From contig NZ_CP025198.1 in assembly GCF_003325455.1 (NCBI RefSeq), positions 310,001-374,000 of the forward strand: DNA of 64,000 bases, read 5' to 3'. Position numbers and translations under genes: made by a program. Positions 31,928 through 41,397 of the stretch are shown here, piece by piece. Below the pieces are notes generated by a model that searched no databases, was not told the DNA's origin, and saw nothing but the letters and a program-made list of their open reading frames with translations. Each line of letters opens with the position of its first letter. The stretch's first letter is position 1. This DNA comes from Acidipropionibacterium virtanenii (GTDB lineage: Bacteria; Actinomycetota; Actinomycetes; Propionibacteriales; Propionibacteriaceae).

Positions 31928-32064
31928 GTATCCCATCCCACCACCCGGACTCAAGGAGTCGGACACCGGGGCCGGGCCGCGGAGTGGGTCTGGCGCTGCC
32001 GTTCGTGACTGCGGCGGCGGCGATGCAGGATGGTGGCATGACCGTCGCCTGATCGGGAGGACTC

Positions 32065-32448
32065 ATGGGACCGTTGATCACCGTCGTGCCTGCCAGGGGG
32101 CTGCTGCTCTTCGATTCCGACTGCGCCTTCTGCACGGCGTGTGCGAGCTGGCTGTCGCGGCGTCATGCCCGGGTGGTCGTGAGGCCGTTGAGCGCCGCGG
32201 ACGCCGGGGCCCTGGGGGTGGATGCCGATCGGGCTCGCAGGGAGATTCCGCTGGTGCGCGGTGACGGCTCTGTGGTGTGGGGGGCCGAGGCGATCGGCGG
32301 GGCTCTGGCCTCCTGCCCGCCGCCGTGGCGGTGGGCAGGGCAGGTCATCGCGTCCTCCCCGGTGAGGCCGCTCGCTGCGAGGGTGTACGCCTGGGTCGCC
32401 CGGAATCGCCATCGATTCCCCGGCGGATCGGGTGCCTGCCGGGTGTGA
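32065..32448 (+). CDS. DCC-family thiol-disulfide oxidoreductase (DUF393)
   Basis: The 127-aa protein has the DCC signature LLLFDSDCAFCTACASWLSRR, with the DxxCxxC pair at about residues 17-26, in a thioredoxin-like context. Members are thought to be thiol-disulfide oxidoreductases; the substrate is unknown. The ATG at 32065 has GGGAGGACTC upstream. It converges on the YCII-domain gene across a hairpin repeat. Confidence 0.8.
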   Translation: MGPLITVVPARGLLLFDSDCAFCTACASWLSRRHARVVVRPLSAADAGALGVDADRARREIPLVRGDGSVVWGAEAIGGALASCPPPWRWAGQVIASSPVRPLAARVYAWVARNRHRFPGGSGACRV

Positions 32449-32491
32449 GGGGATTCGAGTCCGCTCCTGCGGCGTCCTCGGCTGACGAATC

Positions 32492-32547
32492 TCCCGCTCA
32501 ACGGGCCTTTTCGTCTCGGCGGAGCCGAAAACCCCTGTTGAGCGGGA
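32492..32547. repeat. Hairpin repeat, family B copy 1
   Basis: TCCCGCTCAAC (32492-32502) pairs with GTTGAGCGGGA (32537-32547), and inside it TTTTCG pairs with CGAAAA. The core CCTTTTC...CGAAAACCCC resembles the element at 41968-42039. Between two convergent genes it could serve as a bidirectional terminator. Confidence 0.55.
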
Positions 32548-32684
32548 AACCCGGGAGCGCGATCCCGGACCCGGGCCGCAGTGGGTGGCTGTCGACGCGG
32601 ATCCGGCCGACGACTGAGGTCAGCGCCCGGCGTGGGGGCAGTCAGCCCTGACGAGCGTGGGGGGCGGTCATCCGCTTGGATAAC

Positions 32685-32957
32685 TCAGAACTCGTAGTTG
32701 TGCTTCCACTCACGGATCGAGGAGACCTGGACCGCGTCGGTGGGATAGGGGTCGGCCGCCAGAAGCCGGTCGAGCTCGGCGCGGCTGCCGACAGAGTAGA
32801 TGAGGACGGCGCCCGAGCCGTCGGCGAGTGGGCCGGCGTTGACGAGCTGGTGACGTTCGCGCATCACATCCAGGTTCTGGAGATGACGGGGGCGGGCCGC
32901 CAGGCGCCTGTCCTGGAGCTCGGGAACGTAATGGGTTTCGACGATGAAAGTAGCCAT
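32685..32957 (-). CDS. YCII-domain protein
   Basis: A 90-aa YciI-like protein: MATFIVETHYVPELQDRRLAARPRHLQ carries the conserved His region and ADGSGAVLIYSVGSRAELDRLLAADPY the typical ferredoxin-like fold core. The function is probably enzymatic (chloromuconolactone-dehalogenase-like) but unassigned. The start at 32957 is fixed by a TACCAT box 6 nt upstream. Confidence 0.8.
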   Translation of the reverse strand: MATFIVETHYVPELQDRRLAARPRHLQNLDVMRERHQLVNAGPLADGSGAVLIYSVGSRAELDRLLAADPYPTDAVQVSSIREWKHNYEF

Positions 32958-32963
32958 GAACGA

Positions 32964-32969
32964 ATGGTA
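32964..32969 (-). promoter_or_regulatory. -10 box of a leaderless promoter
   Basis: On the minus strand TACCAT ends 6 nt before the ATG at 32957. Confidence 0.45.
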
Positions 32970-33014
32970 GGGCCACTCATCGAATCTGAGTAGCCGCGCA
33001 GCCATCCGTGGTGT

Positions 33015-33929
33015 TCAGAAGCAGTCGTGCTCGGTGGCCTCGTGGCGTGAGGGCTCCACCTGGAAGGTTGTGTGGCCTACTGAGAAGTGGGTCTGAAGGC
33101 ATTCCTGCACCTCGTCGAGGATGCGGTGGGCGTGCCCGTCGGCGAAACAGCTGTCCTCGATGACCAGATGCGCCGAGACGGCCGGCAGGTTCGAGGTGAC
33201 GGTCCAGGCATGGAGGTCGTGGACCGCCGTGACGTGCTCGACGCCGAGGATATGGGTGCGCACGGCGTCGAGGTCGAGTTCCTCAGGGGCGGCTTCCAGC
33301 AGCACCCGTCCCGAATCGCGGGTGAGTCCCCAGCCGGCGCGCAGCATGAGCGCCACGACGACCAGGGAGGCGATCGGATCGGCGCGGGTCCAGCCGGTGG
33401 CCAGGATGATCACGCCGGCGACGGCTGTACCGATGAATCCGAAGAGGTCGGTGAGCACGTGCTGGTAGGCGCCGCGGATGTTGAGGCTGGTGCGGTCGGC
33501 GCGGGCGATGAGCCAGGTCGCGGCGATGTTGACGACGATGCCGATGACGGCGACGACGAGCACGGTGACGCCGGTCACCTCGGGCGGGTTCACGAGTCGT
33601 CTGACGGCTTCTGTCGCCACGACGACGGCGACGACCAGGAGGGTGACGCCGTTGGCCAGGGCGGCGAGGATCTCCGCCCTCTTCCAGCCATAGGTCATCG
33701 CGCCACGGGCGGGCCTGACGGCCAGGTTCATGGCCCACAGCGCACCGGCGAGCGCGCCGGCGTCGGTGAGCATGTGTCCGGCGTCCGAGAGCAGGGCCAG
33801 CGATCCGGAGACGAGGGCGGCGACGACCTCACCGGCCATGAACGCGAGCAGCAGGACGAGAGCACCCCACAGGTACCTACGGTCGGCCTGGGCGGACGGT
33901 CCGTGATGATGATGCTCACTGTGTCCCAT
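33015..33929 (-). CDS. Cation diffusion facilitator (Zn/Co/Cd exporter)
   Basis: The 304-aa CzcD-type transporter has six predicted membrane helices, the helix-2 metal site LLSDAGHMLTDAGAL and the helix-5 site HVLTDLFGF (HxxxD). A His-rich N-terminus (GHSEHHHHG) and a C-terminal cytoplasmic domain with VHDLHAWTVTSN complete the pattern. It should export divalent metal by proton antiport. The start is supported by a TACGCT box 6 nt upstream. Confidence 0.92.
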   Translation of the reverse strand: MGHSEHHHHGPSAQADRRYLWGALVLLLAFMAGEVVAALVSGSLALLSDAGHMLTDAGALAGALWAMNLAVRPARGAMTYGWKRAEILAALANGVTLLVVAVVVATEAVRRLVNPPEVTGVTVLVVAVIGIVVNIAATWLIARADRTSLNIRGAYQHVLTDLFGFIGTAVAGVIILATGWTRADPIASLVVVALMLRAGWGLTRDSGRVLLEAAPEELDLDAVRTHILGVEHVTAVHDLHAWTVTSNLPAVSAHLVIEDSCFADGHAHRILDEVQECLQTHFSVGHTTFQVEPSRHEATEHDCF

Positions 33930-33935
33930 GCGTCG

Positions 33936-33941
33936 AGCGTA
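33936..33941 (-). promoter_or_regulatory. -10 box of a leaderless promoter
   Basis: On the minus strand TACGCT ends 6 nt before the ATG at 33929. Confidence 0.45.
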
Positions 33942-34150
33942 GGTGGATCGGCGGCCTCGGACGAGTCGGGAAGGGCTCCGAGAATCAGTATCGAATCGGT
34001 TCCGAGGGGAGCGGTGCCGACCACACAGGAGCCGCTGAGAGCTCGGTCACAGAGCTGACCCGCTGCGGATGGCCGGCGATGCCGATTCCGCTGACGTCCC
34101 AGCCACCGTTACAGGGCGACCCAGGTCACGGACCTGAACTGTTCAGGGAG

Positions 34151-34203
34151 TCAGCGAGCCCTGGCGGGCGGAGAGGGGTCGCCCCCTCTCTTGATCAATC
34201 AGT
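34151..34203. repeat. Intergenic repeat, family C copy 2
   Basis: TCAGCGAGCCCTGGCGGGCG, then GAGAGGGGTCG and a final TCAGT, parallel to copies at 29797 and 36275. It overlaps the last codons of the protease gene, just as copy 1 overlaps the end of the siderophore reductase gene. Confidence 0.6.
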
Positions 34204-35400
34204 CGTGCACACCTGGGTGGAGGCCGCCGTGGTGTCGGAGGAGCCGGCGGCGATCATGGCCCTGGTCGCGCTGTTGGTGAGGACGTATCCGGTGTCGGAG
34301 GCGCTGGTCGACCGCGCGAAGACGGTGCCGGCGACCTTGCCGTCGGTGGTGAGCAGCGGTCCGCCGGAGTTGCCCGGCTGGACGGTTCCGCGCACCGCCA
34401 TCACCTCGCGCACCACGGTCCGGGTGGCGTAGATGTTCTCCCCGCGGGCCTCGATGGTGCCGCGCACGGTCGCGGCGCGCAGCGTGTAGGGGCCGTCCAG
34501 GGGGTATCCGGCGACGATGGTCTGGTCACCTGCTGAGGCGGACGCCACCATCTGCAGCGGTGTGAGGCCCAGATCGGGCACGCGCAGAACGGCGAGGTCG
34601 AGATCGGGATCGTAGGAGACGACGATGGCTCGGACGGTCCTCCCGGATTGCGTCTCCACCGAGACGTTGCTGGCTCCGGCGACGACGTGGGCGTTGGTGA
34701 CGACGCGGTTGGTGGCGCTCACCCAGCCGGTGCCCTCGGATGCGCGCGAGCACTGGGTGGCGGTGGAGCGCACCTTGACGATGCCGGCTCCGGCCTGCTG
34801 GACGGCGGCGGTCTGTGTGACGGACTGGTCGGGGCTGCGGGCCGGCAGATCGGGCTCGACGTCGAGTCCGGAGAAGACGCGGGGAAAGCCGTCGGCGAGT
34901 GCCCCGGCGAGCCGGTTGGCGGCACGGTTGACAGGATCGGGGACCGCCCGGTCGACGGTGGCCAGCACCTTGGACCCTGCGACGGTCTGGGACCAGGCGC
35001 TCGGCAGGAGGGGCCGGACCGCACCGGCGGCGACGGTGAGGACGAGGGCGGCCACGACCACCGACACGACCGACCCGATGAGGGAGTCGGCGGTCCGCAG
35101 GGTGGGGATGCGGTTGGCCCCGCGCAGCCTCATCCCGATTCCCGACAGGATGGACTCCCCGGCCTCCGCGGTGATGATGAACAGGGCGATCCGGGCGATG
35201 CCTGTCCACAGCGCGCTGAGGTCGGTGCCGTTGGACATCCAGTCGCCGACGCTGCCGGCCAGCCACAGGCCGAACCATGCTCCGAGGATGAGCCCGGCCA
35301 GGCTGAGGACGCCGACCACGGCGCCCCGTCGCCAGCCGCGCCGGGCCTGTCCGATGAGCAGCAGGACGAGCACGACGTCGAGAATCACGGAACCGGTCAT
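34195..35400 (-). CDS. MarP-like membrane serine protease (CvpA plus trypsin-like domain)
   Basis: A 401-aa protein with four N-terminal membrane helices forming a CvpA-like region (residues about 1-145) and a periplasmic trypsin-like domain. The triad is visible: His in TNAHVV, Asp in DPDLDLAVLRV and Ser in QPGNSGGPL. Relatives such as mycobacterial MarP handle acid and oxidative stress at the cell wall. The ATG at 35400 follows AGGAGGGGG. Confidence 0.88.
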   Translation of the reverse strand: MTGSVILDVVLVLLLIGQARRGWRRGAVVGVLSLAGLILGAWFGLWLAGSVGDWMSNGTDLSALWTGIARIALFIITAEAGESILSGIGMRLRGANRIPTLRTADSLIGSVVSVVVAALVLTVAAGAVRPLLPSAWSQTVAGSKVLATVDRAVPDPVNRAANRLAGALADGFPRVFSGLDVEPDLPARSPDQSVTQTAAVQQAGAGIVKVRSTATQCSRASEGTGWVSATNRVVTNAHVVAGASNVSVETQSGRTVRAIVVSYDPDLDLAVLRVPDLGLTPLQMVASASAGDQTIVAGYPLDGPYTLRAATVRGTIEARGENIYATRTVVREVMAVRGTVQPGNSGGPLLTTDGKVAGTVFARSTSASDTGYVLTNSATRAMIAAGSSDTTAASTQVCTTD

Positions 35401-35615
35401 GGTCGTCCCCCTCCTGGTGGGCTGATGCGGTGCGCTGGCTGTCCGAGGGCGCGACGGCACCACCCAGCCTGACACGCTGTTCTATGACGGGGCTGTGAAG
35501 GCCTGGCGGGCGCGCCGTCACCTGATGCTGCGCCTGCCCGGGCAGGAGTGCCCCGGGAGGTCCCGCGTTCCCCGTTCAGATCCCGGGGAGCCGACGGCGG
35601 GGTGGTCCGGTGCGG

Positions 35616-35621
35616 TACCTT
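35616..35621 (+). promoter_or_regulatory. -10 box of a leaderless promoter for idi
   Basis: TACCTT ends 7 nt before the ATG at 35629. Confidence 0.45.
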
Positions 35622-35628
35622 GGCGGTC

Positions 35629-36249
35629 ATGACCATCCCGAGTGAGCCCGGCGCCGGGCGAGCTTCCGACGATTCCCTGGAGGGTCGGGTCCCTCTCGAT
35701 CCTGATGATCTGGTGGTGCTGATCGACGAGAGCGGCAAGCGGATCGGCACCGCTGCGAGAGGGATCATCCACACCCGGTCGACGCCGCGGCATCTGGCGT
35801 TCGCCTGTCACATCCTGGACGTCGGGGGCCGGGCCCTCATCGCCCGCCGGGCATTGACGAAAGTGGCCTGGCCAGGGGTGTGGACGAATTCATGTTGCGG
35901 GCACCCGCGTCCCGGGGAGCGGATGGAGGACGCCATCGTCCGCCGGGTGCGCGAGGAGCTGGGACTCGACCTCAATGCGGAGGCGATCAGCTGCGTGATG
36001 CCGGGATTCTCCTATCGGGCGACGGACTCCTCGGGGATCGTGGAGAACGAGTTGTGCCCGGTCTATGTGACCGTCCTGGATGATCCCGAGGAAATCGTCG
36101 AGTTGTACCCGGACCCGGATGAGGTCGAGGAGATCGCCTGGGTGGGGTGGAAGGATCTCTACCGCACGGTGCAGACGATGTCTCCGCTGCTCGCGCCGTG
36201 GACGGTCGCCCAGGTGCGTGCCCTGGGCGAGGATCTCCGTCAGTTCTGA
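35629..36249 (+). CDS. idi: Isopentenyl-diphosphate delta-isomerase, type I
   Basis: A 206-aa Nudix-fold isomerase interconverting IPP and DMAPP. It keeps the catalytic Cys region TNSCCGHP, the metal/Nudix segment EDAIVRRVREELGL and the catalytic Glu in GIVENELCPVY. The start at 35629 is selected from the leaderless -10 box; the reading frame is open further upstream without a ribosome site. No other isoprenoid gene is adjacent. Confidence 0.93.
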   Translation: MTIPSEPGAGRASDDSLEGRVPLDPDDLVVLIDESGKRIGTAARGIIHTRSTPRHLAFACHILDVGGRALIARRALTKVAWPGVWTNSCCGHPRPGERMEDAIVRRVREELGLDLNAEAISCVMPGFSYRATDSSGIVENELCPVYVTVLDDPEEIVELYPDPDEVEEIAWVGWKDLYRTVQTMSPLLAPWTVAQVRALGEDLRQF

Positions 36250-36274
36250 CTGACGACCGCGGTGCCGCCCGGGG

Positions 36275-36325
36275 AGGAGCGAGCGCCTGCGCGAGCGAGG
36301 AGGGGTCGTCCTCTGACAGCACAGT
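36275..36325. repeat. Intergenic repeat, family C copy 3
   Basis: The segment has GGAGCGAGCGCCTGCGCGAG, then AGGAGGGGTCGTCC and TGACAGCACAGT, matching copy 1 in order and in the 3' half. It is 25 bp after the idi stop. Confidence 0.55.
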
Positions 36326-36353
36326 GGAAACGACACAATTGTGTTTTCCCCAG

Positions 36354-36449
36354 CCAGAGGGGTTATCCACAGGGTATGTGTGGATAACCCCTCTGGGCCG
36401 TGTGGAGAACGCCCATACCAGTGGACAACCCGCGCCTCACGGTGGACAA
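36354..36449. other. DnaA-box cluster 2 with an 18-bp inverted repeat
   Basis: CCAGAGGGGTTATCCACA (36354-36371) and its perfect complement (36379-36396) flank a 7-nt loop; each arm ends in a consensus DnaA box TTATCCACA. Further boxes in reverse follow: TTCTCCACA (36401-36409), TTGTCCACT (36420-36428), TTGTCCACC (36441-36449). One more, TCATCCACA, lies at 36576. The rest of this gap holds repeat family C and no gene. Confidence 0.55.
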
Positions 36450-36550
36450 CTCCTGGAATCTGTCTCTGACAAGCCTGAATGCCCAACGCGGAGGAACAGG
36501 CCCGGACGATCCCCGGCGTCTGGCCGGGAGCTGGGACTGTGGCGCAACTC

Positions 36551-38032
36551 TCATTCGGGTCGCCGGAAGAGGGAGTCATCCACAGGTCCCGGTGGAGTAC
36601 TCCGGTCATCGTCCTTCGCGACATCCTCTCCCGCTGCGAGAACGCTCTCCTGGCGTCCGGTGGAAGGTACCCGGCCTCCCGGCTCCATCGGGGCGGTCTC
36701 GTCGACGAGCCCGCGCCGCGGCCCGGCGCTGCCGCGGCGTCCCGGGATGAATCCCAGGACGGCGCCTTGCCGGTGACTTGAGGCACCCGACGGTTCCGGG
36801 GCCGCCTCCCCGGACCCGGATTCCGGCCCGTGCAGCGTCGACCACGCCAGCACGGCCCCGATGATCGTGGTGAGCGGCACCGCCAGCACCAACCCTATGG
36901 ACCCCACGAGCGTCCTCACGATCTCCTCGGCGAAGGTCTCACTGCGCAGCATGTCGCCCACCGGCATCTGGTAGATCGACAGCAGCAGGAGGGTCGACAG
37001 CGCCGCCCCGGCCGTCGCGAAGGCGATCGTGTAGACACTGGAGGCGATGTGATCGCGCCCGATCCGCATCGCCCGCCGGTACAGGTCGCGGCGGCTGCGG
37101 GCCGAATCGGCCAGTTCCCACACCGCAGACGCCTGGGTGACGGTGACGTCGTTGAGGACGCCCAGGCCTGCGACGATGATCCCGCAGATGATCACCGAGG
37201 TGAGGGTGAGGTCCGGGGCCGAGGCCGTGAGGACGAAATCGTCCTCGCCGGTGATCCCCGTCAGATGGGCCCACCGCGCCGTCATGACGCCGAGCCCCGT
37301 CGTCAGGAGCAGACCGAACAGGGTGCCCAGCAGGGCCGTCGTCGTCCGGGTCGAGAAGCCGTGGGTGACGTAGATGACGATGAACATGATCGCCGAGCAG
37401 GCGACCAGCCCGACCCAGGTGGGGGAGGAGCCGCTGATCAGTGCCGGAAGCATGAACCGGCCGATGATGACGAAGGCGATGACGAGACTCACGATGGCCG
37501 CCAGTCCCCGGCGACGGGCCACCGCGATGACGACTGCCGCGAAGGCCACCGCGACGGCCACCAGCGGCACGGTGCGTTCGAAGTCGTAGAACTGGTAGGC
37601 GGCCCTGGCTCCGCCCGGCGTCCGGTACATCCGGATCACCTGGCCGGTCCTCACCCCGGAGGAGGTCACTGCCGCGGTGAGCTGCACGCTCGTCGAGGTC
37701 CCGGCGTCGGGCCCCTCGTCGATGCGCACCCTCGCCACGGCGCACTCCTCGGAGCCACCGCTGCCGGTCGAACCGGGCTGGCCGTCGCAGGACCCGTGGG
37801 AGACGCCGGTGACGGTGCCGTCGATGATGCTCACCCCGGGGGCGTTCCAGGCCGATGAGTCGTTCTGGATGTGATGCGAGACGTCGTGCGGCCACATCGC
37901 GATCAGCCCGACGACGGTTGCCAGGAAGAGCGGGGCCAGCAGGATCAGCAGCCGTCCCAGGGCCGCGCGTTCCCGATCGGCCTGTTCAGGGGTGCTGGGG
38001 CCAGATGAATGAGCATGGGCGTGCATCTCCAC
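36551..38032 (-). CDS. YibE/F-family membrane protein
   Basis: The 493-aa protein has an N-terminal helix, an extracytoplasmic beta-rich domain (GTVTGVSHGSCDGQ to GQVIRMYRTPG), and then seven or more helices typical of YibE/F (AVAVAFAAVVIAVARRRGLAAIVSLVIAF, LGVLNDVTVTQASAVWEL). The function is unknown; family members sit near peptide or metal export genes. The last 100 residues are a polar Pro/Gly-rich tail. The gene follows the MprAB-like pair on the same strand, 87 bp downstream. Confidence 0.8.
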   Translation of the reverse strand: MEMHAHAHSSGPSTPEQADRERAALGRLLILLAPLFLATVVGLIAMWPHDVSHHIQNDSSAWNAPGVSIIDGTVTGVSHGSCDGQPGSTGSGGSEECAVARVRIDEGPDAGTSTSVQLTAAVTSSGVRTGQVIRMYRTPGGARAAYQFYDFERTVPLVAVAVAFAAVVIAVARRRGLAAIVSLVIAFVIIGRFMLPALISGSSPTWVGLVACSAIMFIVIYVTHGFSTRTTTALLGTLFGLLLTTGLGVMTARWAHLTGITGEDDFVLTASAPDLTLTSVIICGIIVAGLGVLNDVTVTQASAVWELADSARSRRDLYRRAMRIGRDHIASSVYTIAFATAGAALSTLLLLSIYQMPVGDMLRSETFAEEIVRTLVGSIGLVLAVPLTTIIGAVLAWSTLHGPESGSGEAAPEPSGASSHRQGAVLGFIPGRRGSAGPRRGLVDETAPMEPGGRVPSTGRQESVLAAGEDVAKDDDRSTPPGPVDDSLFRRPE

Positions 38033-38118
38033 GTGGCGAGCCTCTCACGGTCGGCCAAGAGCGGCGCACCTGCGCCGAGACGAATCGGGACACGATCCGT
38101 GCGCCCGCGGCGACGGGT

Positions 38119-39558
38119 CTACCCGACCGGCTGCTCGGCCTCGTCGTCCTCGGCCGGAACCGTCATCGGCAGACTCATCGTGAACTGGGCGCCGCCGCCA
38201 GGAGCCCGCGAGGCCTTCACCCAGCCACCGTGGGAGGTGACGATGTGGGCCACGATGGACAGCCCCAGGCCGGTACCCGGGGTGTTGCGGGACCGGTCCG
38301 AGCGGTAGAAGCGCTCGAAGATGTGCGGCAGATCCTCCTCGGCGATGCCGGGGCCCTGGTCACTGACGGTGACGGTATCGCCCTCCATCATCACGGTGAC
38401 CGTTCCGCCGTCGGGGGAGAACTTCACGGCGTTGTCCAGCAGATTGGTGACCGCCCGCTCCAGAGTGGCCGGCTCGCCCATCATCGGATGGGACGCCAGG
38501 GTGACGTCGAACTGGAGGCTCGGACCGCGCCGCCGGGCCCGCTCCACGGCCTTCTCGACGACGTCGGCCAGATCGAGGGGCTCGGGGCTGCGCGGCGGGG
38601 CGTCGTCGCGGGAGAGCTGCACCAGGTCGCCGATGAGGCTGGAGAACTCGCCCAGCTGCGCGGCGATATCGGTGAGGATCTCCCCGCGGGCCGTCTCCGG
38701 CAGCATCCCCGTCTTCTGATCGGCCAGCAGCAGCTCGACATTGGTGCGCATCGAGGTCAGGGGGGTGCGCAGTTCGTGGGAGGCGTCGGCGATGAGCCGG
38801 CGCTGACGCTCCCGCGACGAGGACAGCGACGAGAGCATCGTGTTGAAGGAGGTCGCCAGCTGTCCCAGCTCGTCGGCCGAGCGCACCGGGATCGGATCGA
38901 GCTTGTCGGTGCGGGTCACCCGGTGCACCGCCCTGGAGAGGTCGGTGATCGGCCGTGTGGTGGAGCGGGCGGCCAGATAGCCGGTGACCGCGCTGAGCCC
39001 CACGCCGACAAGGCCGACCACCGCCAGCACCAGCCACAGGGAGCTCAGGGTGGCCTCGGTGGCCTTCATCGATCTGCCGAGCACCAGGGCGTAGCGGGTG
39101 TTGCTGATCGAGATCGGCACCGAGACGATCCGGGTGGGCACGCCCTGGGAGTCGGTGACGGTCCGGGCCGTCGTACCCATCCCGATGCGGGCGACCGCCA
39201 GTTCCTCGGGGCCGGTCGGAAAGGTGCTCGAGGCCCCCTCCACCATCTGGGTCCGACTGCCGTCGGCCGGCACCAGCGCGACGCCGACGTCGGCGGCCTC
39301 CAGCCCGCTGGCCTCCAGGGAGGCGAACCCTTCCGGGCTTTCGGTGATGGGCCCGGACAGGTAGCTGCCGAGGGTGATGAGCTGGCGGTCCAGCTGGGAG
39401 TAGAGGGACAGCCTCGTCATGAAATACCCCGCCATGCTGGAGCCCAGAACGGCCACGAAAACGCTGGCGGCCACCAACAGGGTGACCCGTCGGCCCATCG
39501 TGATCCGGGGGATCCTCGGCTGCCAGTCGAGGATCCGCCGCCACCAGCGTCTGATCAC
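38119..39558 (-). CDS. MprB-like sensor histidine kinase
   Basis: The 479-aa kinase has a first membrane helix (about 25-48), an extracytoplasmic sensor loop of about 120 residues, a second helix (about 172-196), a HAMP segment, a HisKA with His261 in [14 protein letters not shown], and an ATPase domain ([46 protein letters not shown]). It resembles MprB, which senses envelope stress. Its ATG overlaps the regulator's stop (ATGA). Confidence 0.9.
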   Translation of the reverse strand: MIRRWWRRILDWQPRIPRITMGRRVTLLVAASVFVAVLGSSMAGYFMTRLSLYSQLDRQLITLGSYLSGPITESPEGFASLEASGLEAADVGVALVPADGSRTQMVEGASSTFPTGPEELAVARIGMGTTARTVTDSQGVPTRIVSVPISISNTRYALVLGRSMKATEATLSSLWLVLAVVGLVGVGLSAVTGYLAARSTTRPITDLSRAVHRVTRTDKLDPIPVRSADELGQLATSFNTMLSSLSSSRERQRRLIADASHELRTPLTSMRTNVELLLADQKTGMLPETARGEILTDIAAQLGEFSSLIGDLVQLSRDDAPPRSPEPLDLADVVEKAVERARRRGPSLQFDVTLASHPMMGEPATLERAVTNLLDNAVKFSPDGGTVTVMMEGDTVTVSDQGPGIAEEDLPHIFERFYRSDRSRNTPGTGLGLSIVAHIVTSHGGWVKASRAPGGGAQFTMSLPMTVPAEDDEAEQPVG

Positions 39559-40253
39559 GAAGTCGCTTCCCGTAACACGTAGCCGACGCCGCGCACCGTG
39601 TGAATGAGCCGGGGCTCGCCGTCATTCTCGGTCTTGCGGCGCAGGTAGCCGATGTAGACCTCCAGCGAGTTCGCGGTGGTGGGGAAGTCGAATCCCCACA
39701 CCTCGTGCAGCAGCCAGGACCGTTCCAGCACCTTGCGCGGGTTCTGCAGGAAGACCTGGAGCAGGGCGAACTCGGTGCGGGTCAGGCTGATCCGGCGCGC
39801 CCCCCGGCTGACCTCGCGGGTCTGGGGGTCGAGGGTGAGGTCGGAGAAGGTGAGCACCTCGGCGTCCTCCAGGGACTCCGGCTCGGACTCGGCGCGGGAG
39901 CGCCGGGTCAGCGCCCGGAGCCGGGCCAGCAGCTCGTCGAGTGCGAAGGGCTTGACCATGTAGTCGTCGGCCCCGGCGTCCAGCCCGTCGACCCGGTCGC
40001 CGACGGCGTCGCGGGCGGTGAGCACGAGGATCGGGACGTCGTTGCCGTTGACGCGCAGCATCCGGGTGGCCTCCAGGCCGTCGAGCCGGGGCATCATGAC
40101 GTCCATGATGACGGCGTCGGGACGCATGGAACTCAGCTTGGCGAGGGCCTCCACGCCATCCTCGGCGGTGTCGACCTCATAGCCGCTGTAGTGCAGCGAG
40201 CGCGCGAGTGACTCGCGCACGGCCCGGTCGTCGTCCACCACAAGGATGTGCAT
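39555..40253 (-). CDS. MprA-like OmpR-family response regulator
   Basis: A 232-aa regulator: a receiver domain with Asp51 in [12 protein letters not shown] and the Lys in [14 protein letters not shown], then a winged-helix domain ending [32 protein letters not shown]. It is translationally coupled to the downstream kinase. Envelope stress genes are plausible targets by analogy with MprA; the sequence here does not show them. Confidence 0.92.
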   Translation of the reverse strand: MHILVVDDDRAVRESLARSLHYSGYEVDTAEDGVEALAKLSSMRPDAVIMDVMMPRLDGLEATRMLRVNGNDVPILVLTARDAVGDRVDGLDAGADDYMVKPFALDELLARLRALTRRSRAESEPESLEDAEVLTFSDLTLDPQTREVSRGARRISLTRTEFALLQVFLQNPRKVLERSWLLHEVWGFDFPTTANSLEVYIGYLRRKTENDGEPRLIHTVRGVGYVLREATS

Positions 40254-40283
40254 GGGTACAGCCTGCCACCTCTCACTGACCGC

Positions 40284-41324
40284 TCACGACTCGGACTGCG
40301 CCGGGTCGGTGGGCGCCGAACCGCCTTCGGAGGACTGAGCTGTGCCGGTCCGGGCCTTTTTCCGGGTCTTCACGGCACGCTTCGCCGGCTCCTCCTTCTT
40401 GTGGGCGGCGCGGGTCGCGGCGGCGACCTGGGCCAGACCGGCGAATCGGGGCGGTGCGGCGGCCGGGGTGCTCGACCGGTGGGCGCCGCGCTCGCCGCGC
40501 ACGACGACGCCGGCGGGATCCTTGGTGAACCAGCGGACCAGGCCGCCACCCATCACCGCGGCCCGCCCGGATCCCTGCTGAACCTTCAGGCAGGCGCCCT
40601 CGTCGATCGCCACGGCCGAACGCAGCAGACCGGCGTCGAGGGCCGAGATGAGGAGGCCGTCGGCGCTCAGGGTGTCGTTGTGCGCGTAACTGGTGATGCT
40701 CACCAGGCCCAGGCCCTCGACGACGTTCAGCTCCTCGCAACCCTCAGCCGCGTCCCGCGGGGCGATCTGACGGCCGTCCAGGCGCCAGCCCCCCTCCACC
40801 GCGGCGACGGCGGTGATCATGGCCCCGGCCGAGAAGCCGAGCCAGGGGGCTCCGCCGCGCACCAGCCGGGAGAGGAGTCCTGCGGCCGGTCCGAGGCCCG
40901 CGATGTAGCCGGCCACCCGGCCGCCGCCCACGATGATGCCGTCGAGGGTGTCCAGATCGTCGGGCAGGGCGAAGTCGGGATTCTCATCCCAGGAAGGACC
41001 GGCGTCCGTGCTCCATGCGGCGGAGTCCGCGTCGGTCGCGTCGACCGCCGAGGTCCCGGTCGACGGGACCGGGGAGGTTCCCGGGCCGGTCAGGTGGATC
41101 GGCAGCACGTCGGCCTCGGGCCATCGCGAGGTGACGATCGCCGACAGCGCCGCAGCATGATCCCCGGAGATCTCCACCGGGCCCGCCACCACGACGGCGA
41201 CCCTGCCGGGAGCGGCATCCCCGCCACCCTGATGACCGGTGTGGCTCCTGGCCTCGGCGATGAACTCGTCGTAGACCTCGCCCAGGCCGTCATCGACTCC
41301 TCCGCCGACCAGGAAAAAACTCAT
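40284..41324 (-). CDS. Peptidase S51 / cyanophycinase-like protein
   Basis: The 346-aa protein has a class-I-amidotransferase-like fold with GIIVGGGRVAGYI and the nucleophile elbow WLGFSAGAMI, where Ser replaces the usual Cys as in S51 peptidases and cyanophycinase. An inserted Thr/Ser/Asp-rich stretch (about 85-120) and a basic Ala/Lys-rich tail are unusual. The ATG at 41324 lies 6 nt after TAGTCT. The substrate is not known. Confidence 0.75.
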   Translation of the reverse strand: MSFFLVGGGVDDGLGEVYDEFIAEARSHTGHQGGGDAAPGRVAVVVAGPVEISGDHAAALSAIVTSRWPEADVLPIHLTGPGTSPVPSTGTSAVDATDADSAAWSTDAGPSWDENPDFALPDDLDTLDGIIVGGGRVAGYIAGLGPAAGLLSRLVRGGAPWLGFSAGAMITAVAAVEGGWRLDGRQIAPRDAAEGCEELNVVEGLGLVSITSYAHNDTLSADGLLISALDAGLLRSAVAIDEGACLKVQQGSGRAAVMGGGLVRWFTKDPAGVVVRGERGAHRSSTPAAAPPRFAGLAQVAAATRAAHKKEEPAKRAVKTRKKARTGTAQSSEGGSAPTDPAQSES

Positions 41325-41330
41325 GGGCAC

Positions 41331-41336
41331 AGACTA
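41331..41336 (-). promoter_or_regulatory. -10 box of a leaderless promoter
   Basis: On the minus strand TAGTCT ends 6 nt before the ATG at 41324. Confidence 0.5.
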
Positions 41337-41397
41337 TCTATTCAGCGGGGGCGGGGTGGGGCCGTGCTGAGTGGGGCGTCGACCCGGTGTCGGGGCG

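Noticed and set aside
36333-36345. ACACAATTGTGT palindrome as shared operator with the one at 25917-25930
   Set aside because: The short AT-rich palindrome is the only similarity; the flanks differ and the second belongs to a family A repeat.
37855-39582. 575-codon plus-strand open frame
   Set aside because: Antisense of the MprB-like kinase, which shows all kinase motifs.
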